A stretch of DNA of 64,000 nt from Exiguobacterium sp. Leaf196 (GTDB taxonomy: Bacteria > Bacillota > Bacilli > Exiguobacteriales > Exiguobacteriaceae). Positions 43,955 through 52,367 of this stretch are shown piece by piece. The position numbers were made by a program, and so were the translations under genes. A model generated the notes under the pieces. It searched no databases. It saw only the letters and a list, made by a program, of their open reading frames with translations, and had not been told where the DNA came from. Each line of letters starts with the position of its first letter. Position 1 is the stretch's first letter. The DNA lies in contig NZ_LMPV01000001.1 in the NCBI RefSeq assembly GCF_001423965.1, positions 323,908-387,907 of the forward strand, read 5' to 3'.

Positions 43955-44908
43955 ATGCAAATCGGTTATCGAACGCTGAAGACCGCAGTCGCTGCCGCGC
44001 TCGCGATGTGGATCGCGGAGCGACTCAAGCTCGATTATTACGTTTTCGCTGCGATCATTGCGATCTTGAGTATCCAATCGACACGAAAGAAGACATTTCG
44101 GTCGTCTTACGAACGGATCATGGCGTCATTACTTGCCATCGTACTTGGATTCATTCTGTTCGAAGTCATCGGCTATCGTCCGGTTACGTTATTGATCTAT
44201 TTCATTTTATTCCTTCCATCCGTTCAACGCCTCCGACTTCAGGACGGTTTCATCACGAGTGTCGTCATACTGACACATTTGTATACGGAACGTCAGCTCA
44301 ACGCACACATCCTGTTGAATGAATCCTTATTGCTCGGAATTGGTGTTGGTGTCGGAATGCTTGTCAACATGTACATGCCAAGTCTTGATTTGTTGATCGA
44401 TGACCGACGGGAAAAGATTGATCAACGGATCGCGTCCTTATTCTATGAAGTCGCGGCCGCGATCGAGACAGGGCGAGTCAATCATCATGCGTTGACGCTT
44501 GACGAGACGGAACGTCTGTTACATGAGGGAAAAGATGCTGCCTTAAAACGGATGGGGAATGCGATCGGTCGACGTAATGACGATGAGGACTATGCCTATT
44601 TCCGGATGCGCGAACAACAATTCGAGCTCCTACGTGGCATCGTCCATCATGCGGAGGAACTTGTTCTCGTCGTCGAAGAAGGAAAAAAAGTCGCCGCCTT
44701 CTTTCGGACGATTGGCGACAATGTCCGACCTGAAGCCGACGCAATGGTATACATTTTAGAACTAGAAGCGCTATTGACGCGTTTTCGTGCCTCTGCCTTA
44801 CCCGTCACGCGGGAGGAGTTCGAGGTTCGATCTGCCTTGTTGCATATGCTGCAGGAAGCAGAGCAATATTTGCGTCTCAAACAACGCTACGTCAATCAAA
44901 AGAAATAG
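43955..44908 (+). CDS. Aromatic acid exporter family protein (DUF939, YqjA-like)
   Basis: 317 residues from the ATG at 43955, 8 nt after GGGAGG; a GTG three codons upstream sits on that site. Several membrane segments in residues 1-145 (YRTLKTAVAAALAMWIAE, FAAIIAILSIQSTRKKT), then a long cytosolic helical C-terminal domain (about 150-317). This is the ArAE_1/DUF939 layout of B. subtilis YqjA. Export substrate unknown. It is divergent to the glucosaminidase gene. Confidence 0.87.
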   Translation: MQIGYRTLKTAVAAALAMWIAERLKLDYYVFAAIIAILSIQSTRKKTFRSSYERIMASLLAIVLGFILFEVIGYRPVTLLIYFILFLPSVQRLRLQDGFITSVVILTHLYTERQLNAHILLNESLLLGIGVGVGMLVNMYMPSLDLLIDDRREKIDQRIASLFYEVAAAIETGRVNHHALTLDETERLLHEGKDAALKRMGNAIGRRNDDEDYAYFRMREQQFELLRGIVHHAEELVLVVEEGKKVAAFFRTIGDNVRPEADAMVYILELEALLTRFRASALPVTREEFEVRSALLHMLQEAEQYLRLKQRYVNQKK

Positions 44909-45003
44909 AACATCGTTGAAGCGAATGTTCCGAGTAGGAAAATCGCTAAGATTCCGATCGTCGTCCATTTAATGATCCGTTGTTGTTTCGATGGTCTTGC
45001 CAT
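44896..45003 (-). CDS. 35-residue single-pass membrane miniprotein (Prli42-like candidate)
   Basis: An ATG at 45003 follows GAGAGGAGG and opens a 35-codon frame ending in TGA at 44896, overlapping the end of the DUF939 gene on the other strand by 13 nt. A basic N-terminus, MARPSKQQRIIKW, is followed by one hydrophobic helix TTIGILAIFLLGTFASTMFY. The size and layout resemble Prli42, the stressosome-anchoring miniprotein of Bacillales, but similarity is too low to be sure. A shifted 21-codon frame nearer the binding site is the alternative. Confidence 0.6.
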   Translation of the reverse strand: MARPSKQQRIIKWTTIGILAIFLLGTFASTMFYFF

Positions 45004-45139
45004 ATCGTCATGTCCTCCTCTCTCATATCGACTGATTACTGCCATTGTACAAACAACCTTTCAGAAGTGCAAATGGCTGTCAGGATGGTATACTAATAAA
45101 GCGCTATTGGATTGAAGTATATTAGAGGAGGTTTTTTTC

Positions 45140-46264
45140 ATGGTCAATGAACAACGCGTATTGGATACGTTTTTAGAGCTTGTCCAGATCGATTCGGAAT
45201 CAAAAGAGGAAGCACGGATTTGTGCTCACTTGAAAAAAACGTTTGAGGATCTCGGATGTGACGTTTTTGAGGATGACGCTTCGTCTAAGACGGAACACAA
45301 AGGAAATAACTTGATCGTCACGCTTCCGGCAACAAAAGACGGGGTCGATAAAATTTATTTCACTTCCCATATGGATACAGTATTCCCGGGTCAAGGCATC
45401 AAACCAATCATCGAGGACGGTTATGTCAAGACGGACGGCACGACGATTCTTGGAGCAGATGATAAAACGGGACTCGCTTCACTAATTGAACTCGTTCATG
45501 TACTCAATGAGACAAAACAACCACACGGAAAAATCCAGTTCGTCATTACAGTCGGTGAAGAATCTGGACTTGTTGGGGCGATGGTCCTCGATTCATCGAA
45601 AATTGATGCGGATTACGGTTTCGCACTCGATTCAGACGGAAAAGTAGGGGACATCATCACCGCTGCTCCGACGCAAGCAAAAGTCAATGCGAAGATTTTT
45701 GGAAAAACAGCTCACGCTGGTGTTGCACCAGAAAAAGGGGTCTCGGCGATTACGATTGCTTCAAAAGCCATCGCGAAGATGCCACTCGGTCGGATTGATG
45801 AAGAGACGACAGCTAACATCGGACGGTTCAGCGGTGGTGGTCCATCAACGAACATCGTTTGTGATTATGTAGAAATTTTCGCGGAAGCACGTTCACTCGT
45901 TGCTCCGAAGATGGAAGCGCAGACTGAGAAGATGAAAGCGGCGTTTGAAGAAGCAGCGGCAGAACTCGGTGGTCGTGCCGAAGTGGAAGTCAAAGTCATG
46001 TACCCAGGCTTCAAGTTCGAAGATGGAGATCAAGTTGTCGAAGTCGCAAAAGCAGCCATCACACAACTTGGACGTACACCACGACTCTTGCATTCTGGTG
46101 GCGGATCAGATGCCAATGTCATCGCTGGTTTCGGTATCCCAACGGTCAACTTGGCGGTCGGATATGAAGATATCCATACGACGAATGAGAAGATGCCAAT
46201 CGAAGAACTCGTCAAAACAGCGGAACTTTGTGTGACGTTAGTCGATTACATCACGAACAAATAA
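45140..46264 (+). CDS. M20 family metallopeptidase, PepT-like (YqjE)
   Basis: 374 residues. M20 metal-binding motifs are FTSHMDTVFPG near residue 76, TILGADDKTGLASL near 106, TVGEESGLVGA near 138, and LHSGGGSDANV plus AVGYEDIHTTNE near the C-terminus; a dimerisation domain lies between. It matches the PepT-like YqjE group rather than true tripeptidase T. A cytosolic di/tripeptidase or related deacylase is likely. GAGGAGG precedes the ATG. Confidence 0.9.
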   Translation: MVNEQRVLDTFLELVQIDSESKEEARICAHLKKTFEDLGCDVFEDDASSKTEHKGNNLIVTLPATKDGVDKIYFTSHMDTVFPGQGIKPIIEDGYVKTDGTTILGADDKTGLASLIELVHVLNETKQPHGKIQFVITVGEESGLVGAMVLDSSKIDADYGFALDSDGKVGDIITAAPTQAKVNAKIFGKTAHAGVAPEKGVSAITIASKAIAKMPLGRIDEETTANIGRFSGGGPSTNIVCDYVEIFAEARSLVAPKMEAQTEKMKAAFEEAAAELGGRAEVEVKVMYPGFKFEDGDQVVEVAKAAITQLGRTPRLLHSGGGSDANVIAGFGIPTVNLAVGYEDIHTTNEKMPIEELVKTAELCVTLVDYITNK

Positions 46265-46279
46265 GCTGATGGAACACAA

Positions 46280-46313
46280 AAAGAGTGTATCGCGACATTG
46301 CGATACACTCTTT
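46280..46313 (+). terminator. Terminator after the M20 peptidase gene
   Basis: AAAGAGTGTATCGC pairs perfectly (14 bp) with GCGATACACTCTTT around a 6-nt loop; symmetrical, so it can serve the convergent small gene as well. Confidence 0.85.
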
Positions 46314-46325
46314 ATCATTGTACGA

Positions 46326-46505
46326 TTAAACTACTTGAGGACGATCCACATATTCCATAGACTCTAAAACGAGTTCTTCTGTACATAATAAGGTCGAAGC
46401 GATTTCATCGATTTGAATCGACTTTCCGTATTTTTGCCGATAACTCTCGTTTAGTTTACGGGCTTCCCGGACGATCCAGGCATATGTCCGTTCAATCTTA
46501 GTCAT
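46326..46505 (-). CDS. Small protein resembling sigma-70 region 3
   Basis: 59 residues from the ATG at 46505 after GGAAGGTGG; an upstream extension lacks a ribosome binding site. The sequence ERTYAWIVREARKLNESYRQ, then GKSIQIDEIASTLLCTEELVLESMEYV, follows the helix pattern of sigma-factor region 3 (repeated basic helix, then DEIA...EEV-type helix-turn-helix). There is no region 2 or 4. Function unknown; it could bind RNA polymerase or DNA, or only share the fold. Confidence 0.65.
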   Translation of the reverse strand: MTKIERTYAWIVREARKLNESYRQKYGKSIQIDEIASTLLCTEELVLESMEYVDRPQVV

Positions 46506-46612
46506 GGAAAAACCACCTTCCAAATCTGAATAGGTACAGTTTACCATGCTTCAACAGACGAAAGGTGTATTTTGTGTATAAAAAATGCTAATTTTACGAA
46601 AAGGGGAAAAAG

Positions 46613-47518
46613 ATGGAATTTTATTTTTTAGGGACAGGAGCCGGTATGCCGTCAAAACAACGGAACGTTACTTCGATTGCCTTGTTACACCCCAAAATGA
46701 CCTGGTTGTTCGATTGTGGAGAGGCGACGCAACATCAAATCTTACACAGTCCGATTAAACCACGAAAAGTCAACGCGATCTTCATCACCCATTTACATGG
46801 GGATCATATTTTTGGATTACCAGGATTTATCAGTACGCGAGCTGCCTTAGAAGGAACGACACCGCTAACGATCTATGGACCGACAGGGATTAAGGAATGG
46901 ATGGACGCGACATTAAGGATTACAGGAACCTATTTACGTTATCCACTCCAGATCGTTGAAGTCGAAGATGGTCAAACATACGAACAAGATGGTTTCCGCG
47001 TGACGGTGCGGTCACTTGAGCACCGTTTTCCGGCGTTCGGGTACCGCCTAGAAGGACCAGAAGAGCGTGGGGCATTGCGTGTCGATGCACTGAAGGCACT
47101 TGGAGTTCCTTCCGGTCCACTCTATCGCCGAATCACACTGGAAGAAACCTTTGAATTCGATGGCACGGTCTACGCATCGTCTGACTTTTTAGAATCTCCC
47201 AAACCAGGTGTCAAGCTAGCGGTTCTTGGCGATACGATGCCGTGCGCGGCGTCGATAGAGCTCGCGCGAGATGTCGATGTATTAGTCCATGAAGCGACGT
47301 TTGCCGATCGAGAAGTCGAACATGCGGGACGCTTCGGTCACTCGACTGCTCGACAGGCAGCTGTCATCGCGGATACGGCGCAGGTAAAAAAGCTCCTCTT
47401 GACGCACGTATCTGCGCGTTATGTCGATCAAGAAGAAGTACTGGAACAAGAGGCACGAGAAGTATTTGCAAACAGCCATCTCATGTTTGATCACCGGGTC
47501 GTCCCGGTCAAAGGGTAA
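46613..47518 (+). CDS. rnz: Ribonuclease Z (tRNA 3'-end processing)
   Basis: 301 residues. Metallo-beta-lactamase fold with FLGTGAGMPSKQRN at the N-terminus, the zinc motif THLHGDHIFGLPGF near residue 60, an exosite region (about 155-195), LGDT near residue 205, HEATFADRE near 228 and LLTHVSARY near 258. It removes the 3' trailer of tRNA precursors lacking CCA. AAAAGGGG precedes the ATG. It leads a tight gene cluster, with the next gene 3 nt away. Confidence 0.95.
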   Translation: MEFYFLGTGAGMPSKQRNVTSIALLHPKMTWLFDCGEATQHQILHSPIKPRKVNAIFITHLHGDHIFGLPGFISTRAALEGTTPLTIYGPTGIKEWMDATLRITGTYLRYPLQIVEVEDGQTYEQDGFRVTVRSLEHRFPAFGYRLEGPEERGALRVDALKALGVPSGPLYRRITLEETFEFDGTVYASSDFLESPKPGVKLAVLGDTMPCAASIELARDVDVLVHEATFADREVEHAGRFGHSTARQAAVIADTAQVKKLLLTHVSARYVDQEEVLEQEAREVFANSHLMFDHRVVPVKG

Positions 47519-47521
47519 AAG

Positions 47522-48418
47522 ATGGACTTTCTCATTTTATGGGCACTCTTTTTACTGGCTGCTAGTGGCTTAGCGTTTTTACTTGAACGGCGAACGGAAA
47601 AAGAAACCTACTTGTATATGAAGTTCATTTTTTATGCGTGTCTCGGCGCCGTGTCGTTTCCAGTCTATGATATTCAATTACCGCTCGGCATCATCATCTT
47701 TTTGATCGTGTTGCATCCGAAAAAGAATTCACGTTATAAACGATACATGGCATTATTCGGGTTCTTGTTCTTCCTGTTTCAACTGTTCCTCGGACCGTTT
47801 GATGCCGGAACGTTGCGGGAAGAAACTCAACAGATTGGTCGCGTGACCATCACGGATGATTCGTTCGATCGCTTTCTCGCACAAGTCGAACGCCGTGTCG
47901 GAGAAGACGGATTACGGTTGGAACAAAGCCAGCTAATGTTCGATCGAGGCGGGAATCTACGGAATGCTTCGTTTGAGATGCTCGTCCAAACTCCGAAACG
48001 GTTCATTCGTTATGATGTCAGTTATCAAGAGTTGACCGGAACGATTTCCTATCGACCACGTGAAGAGTTGGCAACGAAATCATTGATATCGTATTATCAA
48101 AAACTGATTGATGCGAACCAATCGTTTGAGACGTTACGAAAACTCTCGATGCATGAGATTTTACATGATTCCAAAACCCCCTATGTCGAGATGGATCTCG
48201 ATGGGCTCTACGAAACGTTTAGTCTGCAGGATGCGACAGTATTTTTGATTGATGACAAAGGAAAACTTATTCCGTATGTTAATACAGGGGACGATGTCTT
48301 AGCGAATGCGATTCGCCTGACCTATCTGCGGTCTGACGGTCAATCATTACGAGACAAAACCATTCTGTTATACAATTACAGCTTTGAGACCTCAAGGCGA
48401 AAAGGAGTCGTACGATGA
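47522..48418 (+). CDS. Membrane protein with large extracytoplasmic domain, unknown function
   Basis: 298 residues. Three hydrophobic segments in 1-95 (LILWALFLLAASGLAFLL; FIFYACLGAVSFPVYD and LGIIIFLIVL; FGFLFFLFQLFLG), then a soluble domain of about 200 residues, probably outside the cell. I recognise no family. The stop overlaps the DUF4430 gene by ATGA and the start is 3 nt after rnz, so it is translated with the ECF cluster. Confidence 0.75.
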   Translation: MDFLILWALFLLAASGLAFLLERRTEKETYLYMKFIFYACLGAVSFPVYDIQLPLGIIIFLIVLHPKKNSRYKRYMALFGFLFFLFQLFLGPFDAGTLREETQQIGRVTITDDSFDRFLAQVERRVGEDGLRLEQSQLMFDRGGNLRNASFEMLVQTPKRFIRYDVSYQELTGTISYRPREELATKSLISYYQKLIDANQSFETLRKLSMHEILHDSKTPYVEMDLDGLYETFSLQDATVFLIDDKGKLIPYVNTGDDVLANAIRLTYLRSDGQSLRDKTILLYNYSFETSRRKGVVR

Positions 48419-48819
48419 AAAAATGGTTATTTGCTGCAAGTATCGTGTTACTTGCCGGTTGCGCAGAAGCAAAAGAGGAACAACAAACAGCGTCTTGTGA
48501 GACCGAAGTCAAGGTGTCGGTCGTGGATCACGTCAAGGATAAGACATTATTCGATAAAGACGTGTGTTTAAATAAAAAAGATACAGCACTGGATGCGCTT
48601 GAAGATACAACGCTTGATGTCGTTAAAACAGGTAAAGGTGAGATGGCATATGTAACGGCAGTCGATGGGATTCGTGAAAAGTCAGCTGGAGCAGGGAGTG
48701 GCTGGGTCTTCGGTGTCAACGGAAAACCCGGGGAAGTCGGTGCCGGGAGTTATGAACTGAAAAAAGGAGACCGTCTCGAATGGCGGTTTGAAAAAGATGC
48801 AATGGCTTATTTTGAGTAA
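48415..48819 (+). CDS. DUF4430 lipoprotein (transcobalamin/intrinsic-factor-like beta-grasp domain)
   Basis: 134 residues. A lipoprotein signal with lipobox LLAGC (Cys 16) is followed by one DUF4430 domain (about 30-132) with the conserved core GSGWVFGVNGKPGEVGAG and LKKGDRLEWRF. DUF4430 resembles the C-terminal domain of cobalamin carriers such as transcobalamin. Anchored outside the cell and encoded with all ECF subunits, it may present a ligand, possibly a corrinoid, to the S subunit (inference). The two cysteines C28 and C47 might form a disulfide. Confidence 0.85.
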   Translation: MKKWLFAASIVLLAGCAEAKEEQQTASCETEVKVSVVDHVKDKTLFDKDVCLNKKDTALDALEDTTLDVVKTGKGEMAYVTAVDGIREKSAGAGSGWVFGVNGKPGEVGAGSYELKKGDRLEWRFEKDAMAYFE

Positions 48820-49516
48820 ACCAGAACGGGAGCGACTTCACCCAGTGAACGTCGCTCTCTTTTTCATCGGGATGATTACGATCCCGTTCGTCCTCACACA
48901 TGATCAAACGATCATCGTGGTCTATCATCTACTCTTGTTCTTATTCGTTCAAGAGCGGACTATTTTTCGATATCTCTTACTTCCTGCTCTCTATGCCGTC
49001 ATGATGTGTGTACCACTCCTATATGGAGCAAGCATCGATTCGTTTGCCATATATGAAACGACGATCCAGGTGACATTATTCGTCACCTCAAGTCAATGGA
49101 TCTTCACGTTAGTTCGACTTGATCAGATGGGACCGTTGTTTCGTCTCCTACCCCGACTAACACGATTGACGGGTATGGTCCTGGCACTAATTCCCTCGTT
49201 TTTACGGACTTGGCCGGAGGTTAAGATGAGTCATCCTGATGCGTCGCTTGGCATTCGTCTGGAACGGATGGCGGCCTATCATATCATCCCGATCGAAGCG
49301 GCACCGTCTCGTTTACGACCGTTCGCGCGACGAGATGTTCAGACCGGAGTCCTGCTAACAATGGGAGTCCTGCTTTGTTTCACATCATGGGCAATCGCTT
49401 CGGCTCTGTTGCTACCAATATCATTATTAGTTACAAAGGGAGGAATGCGGGATGCCTATCATGTATACCGACAACGATCGAGAAGAGCGACTGCGACATC
49501 AGGCAATCGAGCATGA
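48797..49516 (+). CDS. ECF transporter T component (EcfT-like)
   Basis: About 239 residues from the ATG at 48797; a TTG three codons upstream is possible. The start lies inside the DUF4430 gene, so translation is probably coupled. Four to five membrane segments at about 17-110 and 180-215, with a cytosolic region in between (about 115-175, ARLPRLTRLTGMV-like helices and SLGIRLERMAAY) expected to couple to the ATPase. Identity rests on topology and its place beside A and S genes; sequence similarity to EcfT is weak. Confidence 0.7.
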   Translation: MQWLILSKPERERLHPVNVALFFIGMITIPFVLTHDQTIIVVYHLLLFLFVQERTIFRYLLLPALYAVMMCVPLLYGASIDSFAIYETTIQVTLFVTSSQWIFTLVRLDQMGPLFRLLPRLTRLTGMVLALIPSFLRTWPEVKMSHPDASLGIRLERMAAYHIIPIEAAPSRLRPFARRDVQTGVLLTMGVLLCFTSWAIASALLLPISLLVTKGGMRDAYHVYRQRSRRATATSGNRA

Positions 49517-50405
49517 TCAATCGGTCTTGACACCAGAGCGCCTCCTACATGGACGTGTCCGGGACTTGCTTGCGACCGTCTCCTTATTTCGAGCCGGAGA
49601 ACTCGCGACCTTACTTGGCTTAGAAGCCTTTTTTGAAGCGGAGTCGAGTGAACTTTCGGCTGGGGAACAACAGCTCGTCGGACTCGGTCATGCCTTGTCT
49701 TCGTCACCGAAGACACTTTTTTTGTCGGAACCGTTTCTCTTTCTTGATCATGTCAGACGCAAGCGATTAATGGGATTGCTTGAAGAAATCGAACGACGGT
49801 TTGGTTGTCAGATCCATTGTTCGATGACGATCCAATCCGACCTCTCGCTGACGAGTGAATCGGCTGAAACAACTGGACGTTTCCTGAACCAAATCGAAAA
49901 CGTTCAACATCGTTATCCGTTGCAGACACGCTATGCACTGGTGACAGGAAAATTGTCATTTCATCAAGGCGAACGGATTGCGATCGTCGGTGCGAATGGG
50001 AGTGGAAAGTCGACGCTACTACGTCTCGCACTCGGTGTCGAACGCCCGCTTTACGGAAAAGTTCGGCGGGCGGGAGAGATGCATTATGTACCAGCGCATC
50101 CAATGCTCGCACCACTAGACGACCGAAGCGGTGGTTTTGCAGTGCAAAAGAAGCGTCTTTTGGACGACATCAATTGGAGTAAAGACAGTTATTATTTTGA
50201 TGAACCGACGGCTGGACTTGATGATAGAGCGCGAATGGATTTTGTCGCATCGTGGAAGAAAAATCCAACGAATCTTATCGTTATGGCGACACATGATCCA
50301 GTTCTAATTCGGGCAGCGCAGCGGATCATCTATCTCGTGCACGGAGAAGTGGCTTTCGATGGACCGACGAAGCACTTTTTACAAGAAAGTCGGTTGTTCG
50401 TATGA
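49452..50405 (+). CDS. Fused, degenerate ECF ATPase (two half-active ABC domains)
   Basis: 317 residues from the ATG at 49452, set by AGGGAGG and overlapping the T gene by 65 nt. The N-terminal ABC domain is truncated: it has the signature LSAGEQQ (68-74), a Walker B-like strand TLFLSEPFLFLDH (88-100), but no Walker A. The C-terminal domain has Walker A GANGSGKS (180-187), Walker B/D-loop YYFDEPTAGLDD (247-258) and switch H281, but no recognisable signature. Together they would form one complete composite ATP site. Typical double EcfA proteins are far longer (about 450-570 residues). Confidence 0.8.
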   Translation: MPIMYTDNDREERLRHQAIEHDQSVLTPERLLHGRVRDLLATVSLFRAGELATLLGLEAFFEAESSELSAGEQQLVGLGHALSSSPKTLFLSEPFLFLDHVRRKRLMGLLEEIERRFGCQIHCSMTIQSDLSLTSESAETTGRFLNQIENVQHRYPLQTRYALVTGKLSFHQGERIAIVGANGSGKSTLLRLALGVERPLYGKVRRAGEMHYVPAHPMLAPLDDRSGGFAVQKKRLLDDINWSKDSYYFDEPTAGLDDRARMDFVASWKKNPTNLIVMATHDPVLIRAAQRIIYLVHGEVAFDGPTKHFLQESRLFV

Positions 50406-50965
50406 TCGTCGTAACGGTTCTGATCGTTTCTTTGTTCTTGATCATGTTTGAGAGACTTCAGGTGACAGATCAACGATTACGGTTCATCGCTATCATGACG
50501 GCAGCGGCAATCGTTGGACGTTTGTTGTTTTCCAGTTTGCCGAACATTCAGCCAGCAACGGCCATCGTCTTATTAGTAGCCGTCTTCGTTCATCCAATCG
50601 CCGGTGCTATCTCTGGGATGCTCGTCGTCGTATTGACGAGTTTATTTTTAGGAAGCGGTCCATTCGTCCTATTTCAGGCACTGGCGTATGCAACGATTGC
50701 CAGTCTAGGATTCATTCCGTTTCTTCGATCCCGGATCGTATTGACTGGGTATGGATTTCTCGCTGGTTTCTTATATGGATGGGTGAGCAATCTCGGGTTC
50801 TTGGTATTGACGGGATTCTCGTGGCAAGCCTTTTTGACATTACTTGTGACCGGGGGAACGTTTGACTTACTTCATGGATTCAGTAACGCGGTATTCATCT
50901 GGATATTGTTTCCGATTTTTTTACGAATTTTGCATTCATTCGATGAAAAGAGGGGTACAGAATAG
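50402..50965 (+). CDS. ECF transporter S component (substrate-binding membrane subunit)
   Basis: 187 residues with about six membrane segments. The stretch FSSLPNIQPATAIVLLVAVFVHPIAGAISGMLV, then GSGPFVLFQALAYATIASLGF, is the pattern of ECF S proteins, where loop residues after helix 1 and helix 3 line the ligand pocket. It begins inside the A gene stop (ATGA). The ligand is unknown; the DUF4430 neighbour suggests a cobalamin-like compound. The C-terminus is basic. Confidence 0.82.
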   Translation: MIVVTVLIVSLFLIMFERLQVTDQRLRFIAIMTAAAIVGRLLFSSLPNIQPATAIVLLVAVFVHPIAGAISGMLVVVLTSLFLGSGPFVLFQALAYATIASLGFIPFLRSRIVLTGYGFLAGFLYGWVSNLGFLVLTGFSWQAFLTLLVTGGTFDLLHGFSNAVFIWILFPIFLRILHSFDEKRGTE

Positions 50966-50992
50966 TAACATACCGAACAGGAGGGAAGGCAT

Positions 50993-51364
50993 ATGCTGGG
51001 ATCATCGATTTCGCTTGCTTATGTCGTCATGTTACTCATCGTCTCGAGCGTCGGCTTAGTGTTTGGTAGTATTTTGTTGATGAAAGGTACCATTAGAGGA
51101 CGCTACGCCGCTTGTTACTTACTCGCTGCCTCCGTTTTCCCGGGCGCCATGTTGATTACCTCATCAGAAGGATTACAATGGCAATATTTACGATTCGAGA
51201 GTTCATGGTTCCTCGCGATTGTTTCCTGGTTACTCGTCTTATCGACGGGGTACCTCGTCTCAATCACGGGTGCGCTCGTCGTTCGTTATCTGTATCATTA
51301 TACGATGACATTTGATCGCGTCAAACGTTATGTGACGCGACGCTTTCGTCATCGCGAAGCGTAA
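50993..51364 (+). CDS. Small membrane protein, unknown, last gene of the ECF cluster
   Basis: 123 residues with three hydrophobic segments (about 8-30, 38-57, 73-97) and a very basic C-terminus (RVKRYVTRRFRHREA). No family recognised. It starts 27 nt after the S component behind AGGAGGGAAGG and ends at a strong terminator, so it probably belongs to the same transcript. Confidence 0.7.
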   Translation: MLGSSISLAYVVMLLIVSSVGLVFGSILLMKGTIRGRYAACYLLAASVFPGAMLITSSEGLQWQYLRFESSWFLAIVSWLLVLSTGYLVSITGALVVRYLYHYTMTFDRVKRYVTRRFRHREA

Positions 51365-51367
51365 ATA

Positions 51368-51406
51368 CAAAAACGGAAGAACCAGCTATCTGGCTCTTCC
51401 GTTTTT
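51368..51406. terminator. Bidirectional terminator after the ECF cluster
   Basis: AAAAACGGAAGA and CCAG pair with CTGG and TCTTCCGTTTTT. It lies between the convergent cluster and SDR gene. Confidence 0.88.
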
Positions 51407-52222
51407 TCATGAATTCGCGTACAGGAGATCTTCTTCTGTCGAGGATTCTTGCTGACGTGCAGGATTTTGGATTCGTCCTGTTACTTCCGTTAGGAGACGA
51501 CGCGGCAGGAGACGAGACAAGGAAACCATGGCCCGGTTGCTTACACCTGGAACGACGACGCGGCGTCCTTTGAGCATGCCACGGTACCCAGCGAATGCGA
51601 CGAGGTGTGACGGCATACTCTTGAACGGTAGCGTGATGTTCGCCCGGTCGAAGAAGTTCGTATCGGTCGGTCCTGGGCAGAGACAAGTCACACTGACACC
51701 CGAGCCGTCGACTTCTGTCGCAAGTGCTTCCGAGAACGACAGGACATAGGCTTTCGTTGCATAGTAGACACTCATGTATGGTCCTGGCATGAAGGCAGCA
51801 ACGGATGCGACATTCAAGATGCGTCCGAAGCCACGTTCGACCATTCCCGGTAAGAGACGTTTCGTCAAATCCGTCAAGGCGACGACGTTGACCTGGATCG
51901 AGTTAATGTCTTCTGTTGGATCGATTTCCGCAAAGCGTCCCGACGTGGCGAAGCCGGCATTATTGAACAATAGATCGACCGTCAATTCTTGTTCCTCTAA
52001 GTATTGCACGAGACGATCAACGCTGTCGCTTAGTGATAAATCAGCAGCGAATACATAGACTTTGATCTGATAGCGTTTTTCAAGGACCTGTTGAAGCTCC
52101 TTCAATTTTTTCTCATTGCGGGCAACGAGTACACAATCGAAGCCATCTCGCGCCGCGAGAACAGCGAGATCCAGTCCGATTCCACCCGATGCACCGGTAA
52201 TCAGTGCCGTTTTTCGTAACAT
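51407..52222 (-). CDS. Short-chain dehydrogenase/reductase
   Basis: 271 residues from the ATG at 52222, 8 nt after GGAGG; longer starts are not supported. Classical SDR: NADP-binding TGASGGIG (8-15), NNAG, catalytic serine in NVASVAAF, and YYATK with Tyr and Lys. The DltE/YqjQ-like arrangement PGP-TDTNFF follows. Substrate unknown. It converges with the ECF cluster. Confidence 0.88.
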   Translation of the reverse strand: MLRKTALITGASGGIGLDLAVLAARDGFDCVLVARNEKKLKELQQVLEKRYQIKVYVFAADLSLSDSVDRLVQYLEEQELTVDLLFNNAGFATSGRFAEIDPTEDINSIQVNVVALTDLTKRLLPGMVERGFGRILNVASVAAFMPGPYMSVYYATKAYVLSFSEALATEVDGSGVSVTCLCPGPTDTNFFDRANITLPFKSMPSHLVAFAGYRGMLKGRRVVVPGVSNRAMVSLSRLLPRRLLTEVTGRIQNPARQQESSTEEDLLYANS

Positions 52223-52321
52223 AGGACATTCCTCCATTCGAAATCGTGAATCTGAGTCTAGTGTATACCATTCCATACCGTTCCCGCGAATCCTGTTTCA
52301 TAAGCATTTACTTTTCTTATC

Positions 52322-52336
52322 ACTGGTTCAACCAGT
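52322..52336 (+). promoter_or_regulatory. Perfect palindromic operator at the MFS promoter
   Basis: ACTGGTTCAACCAGT is a perfect 7-1-7 palindrome ending on the first base of a -10-like TATGAT (52336-52341). Bound repressor would hide the promoter. No regulator gene is adjacent, so the regulator is encoded elsewhere. Confidence 0.6.
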
Positions 52337-52367
52337 ATGATAGAACAGTAGAGGGGAAGTGGAACAA

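Noticed and set aside
43858..44322. 154-codon plus-strand frame across the DUF939 gene start
   Set aside because: It is out of frame with the conserved DUF939 protein and has atypical Arg/His/Ser-rich composition of a shadow frame.
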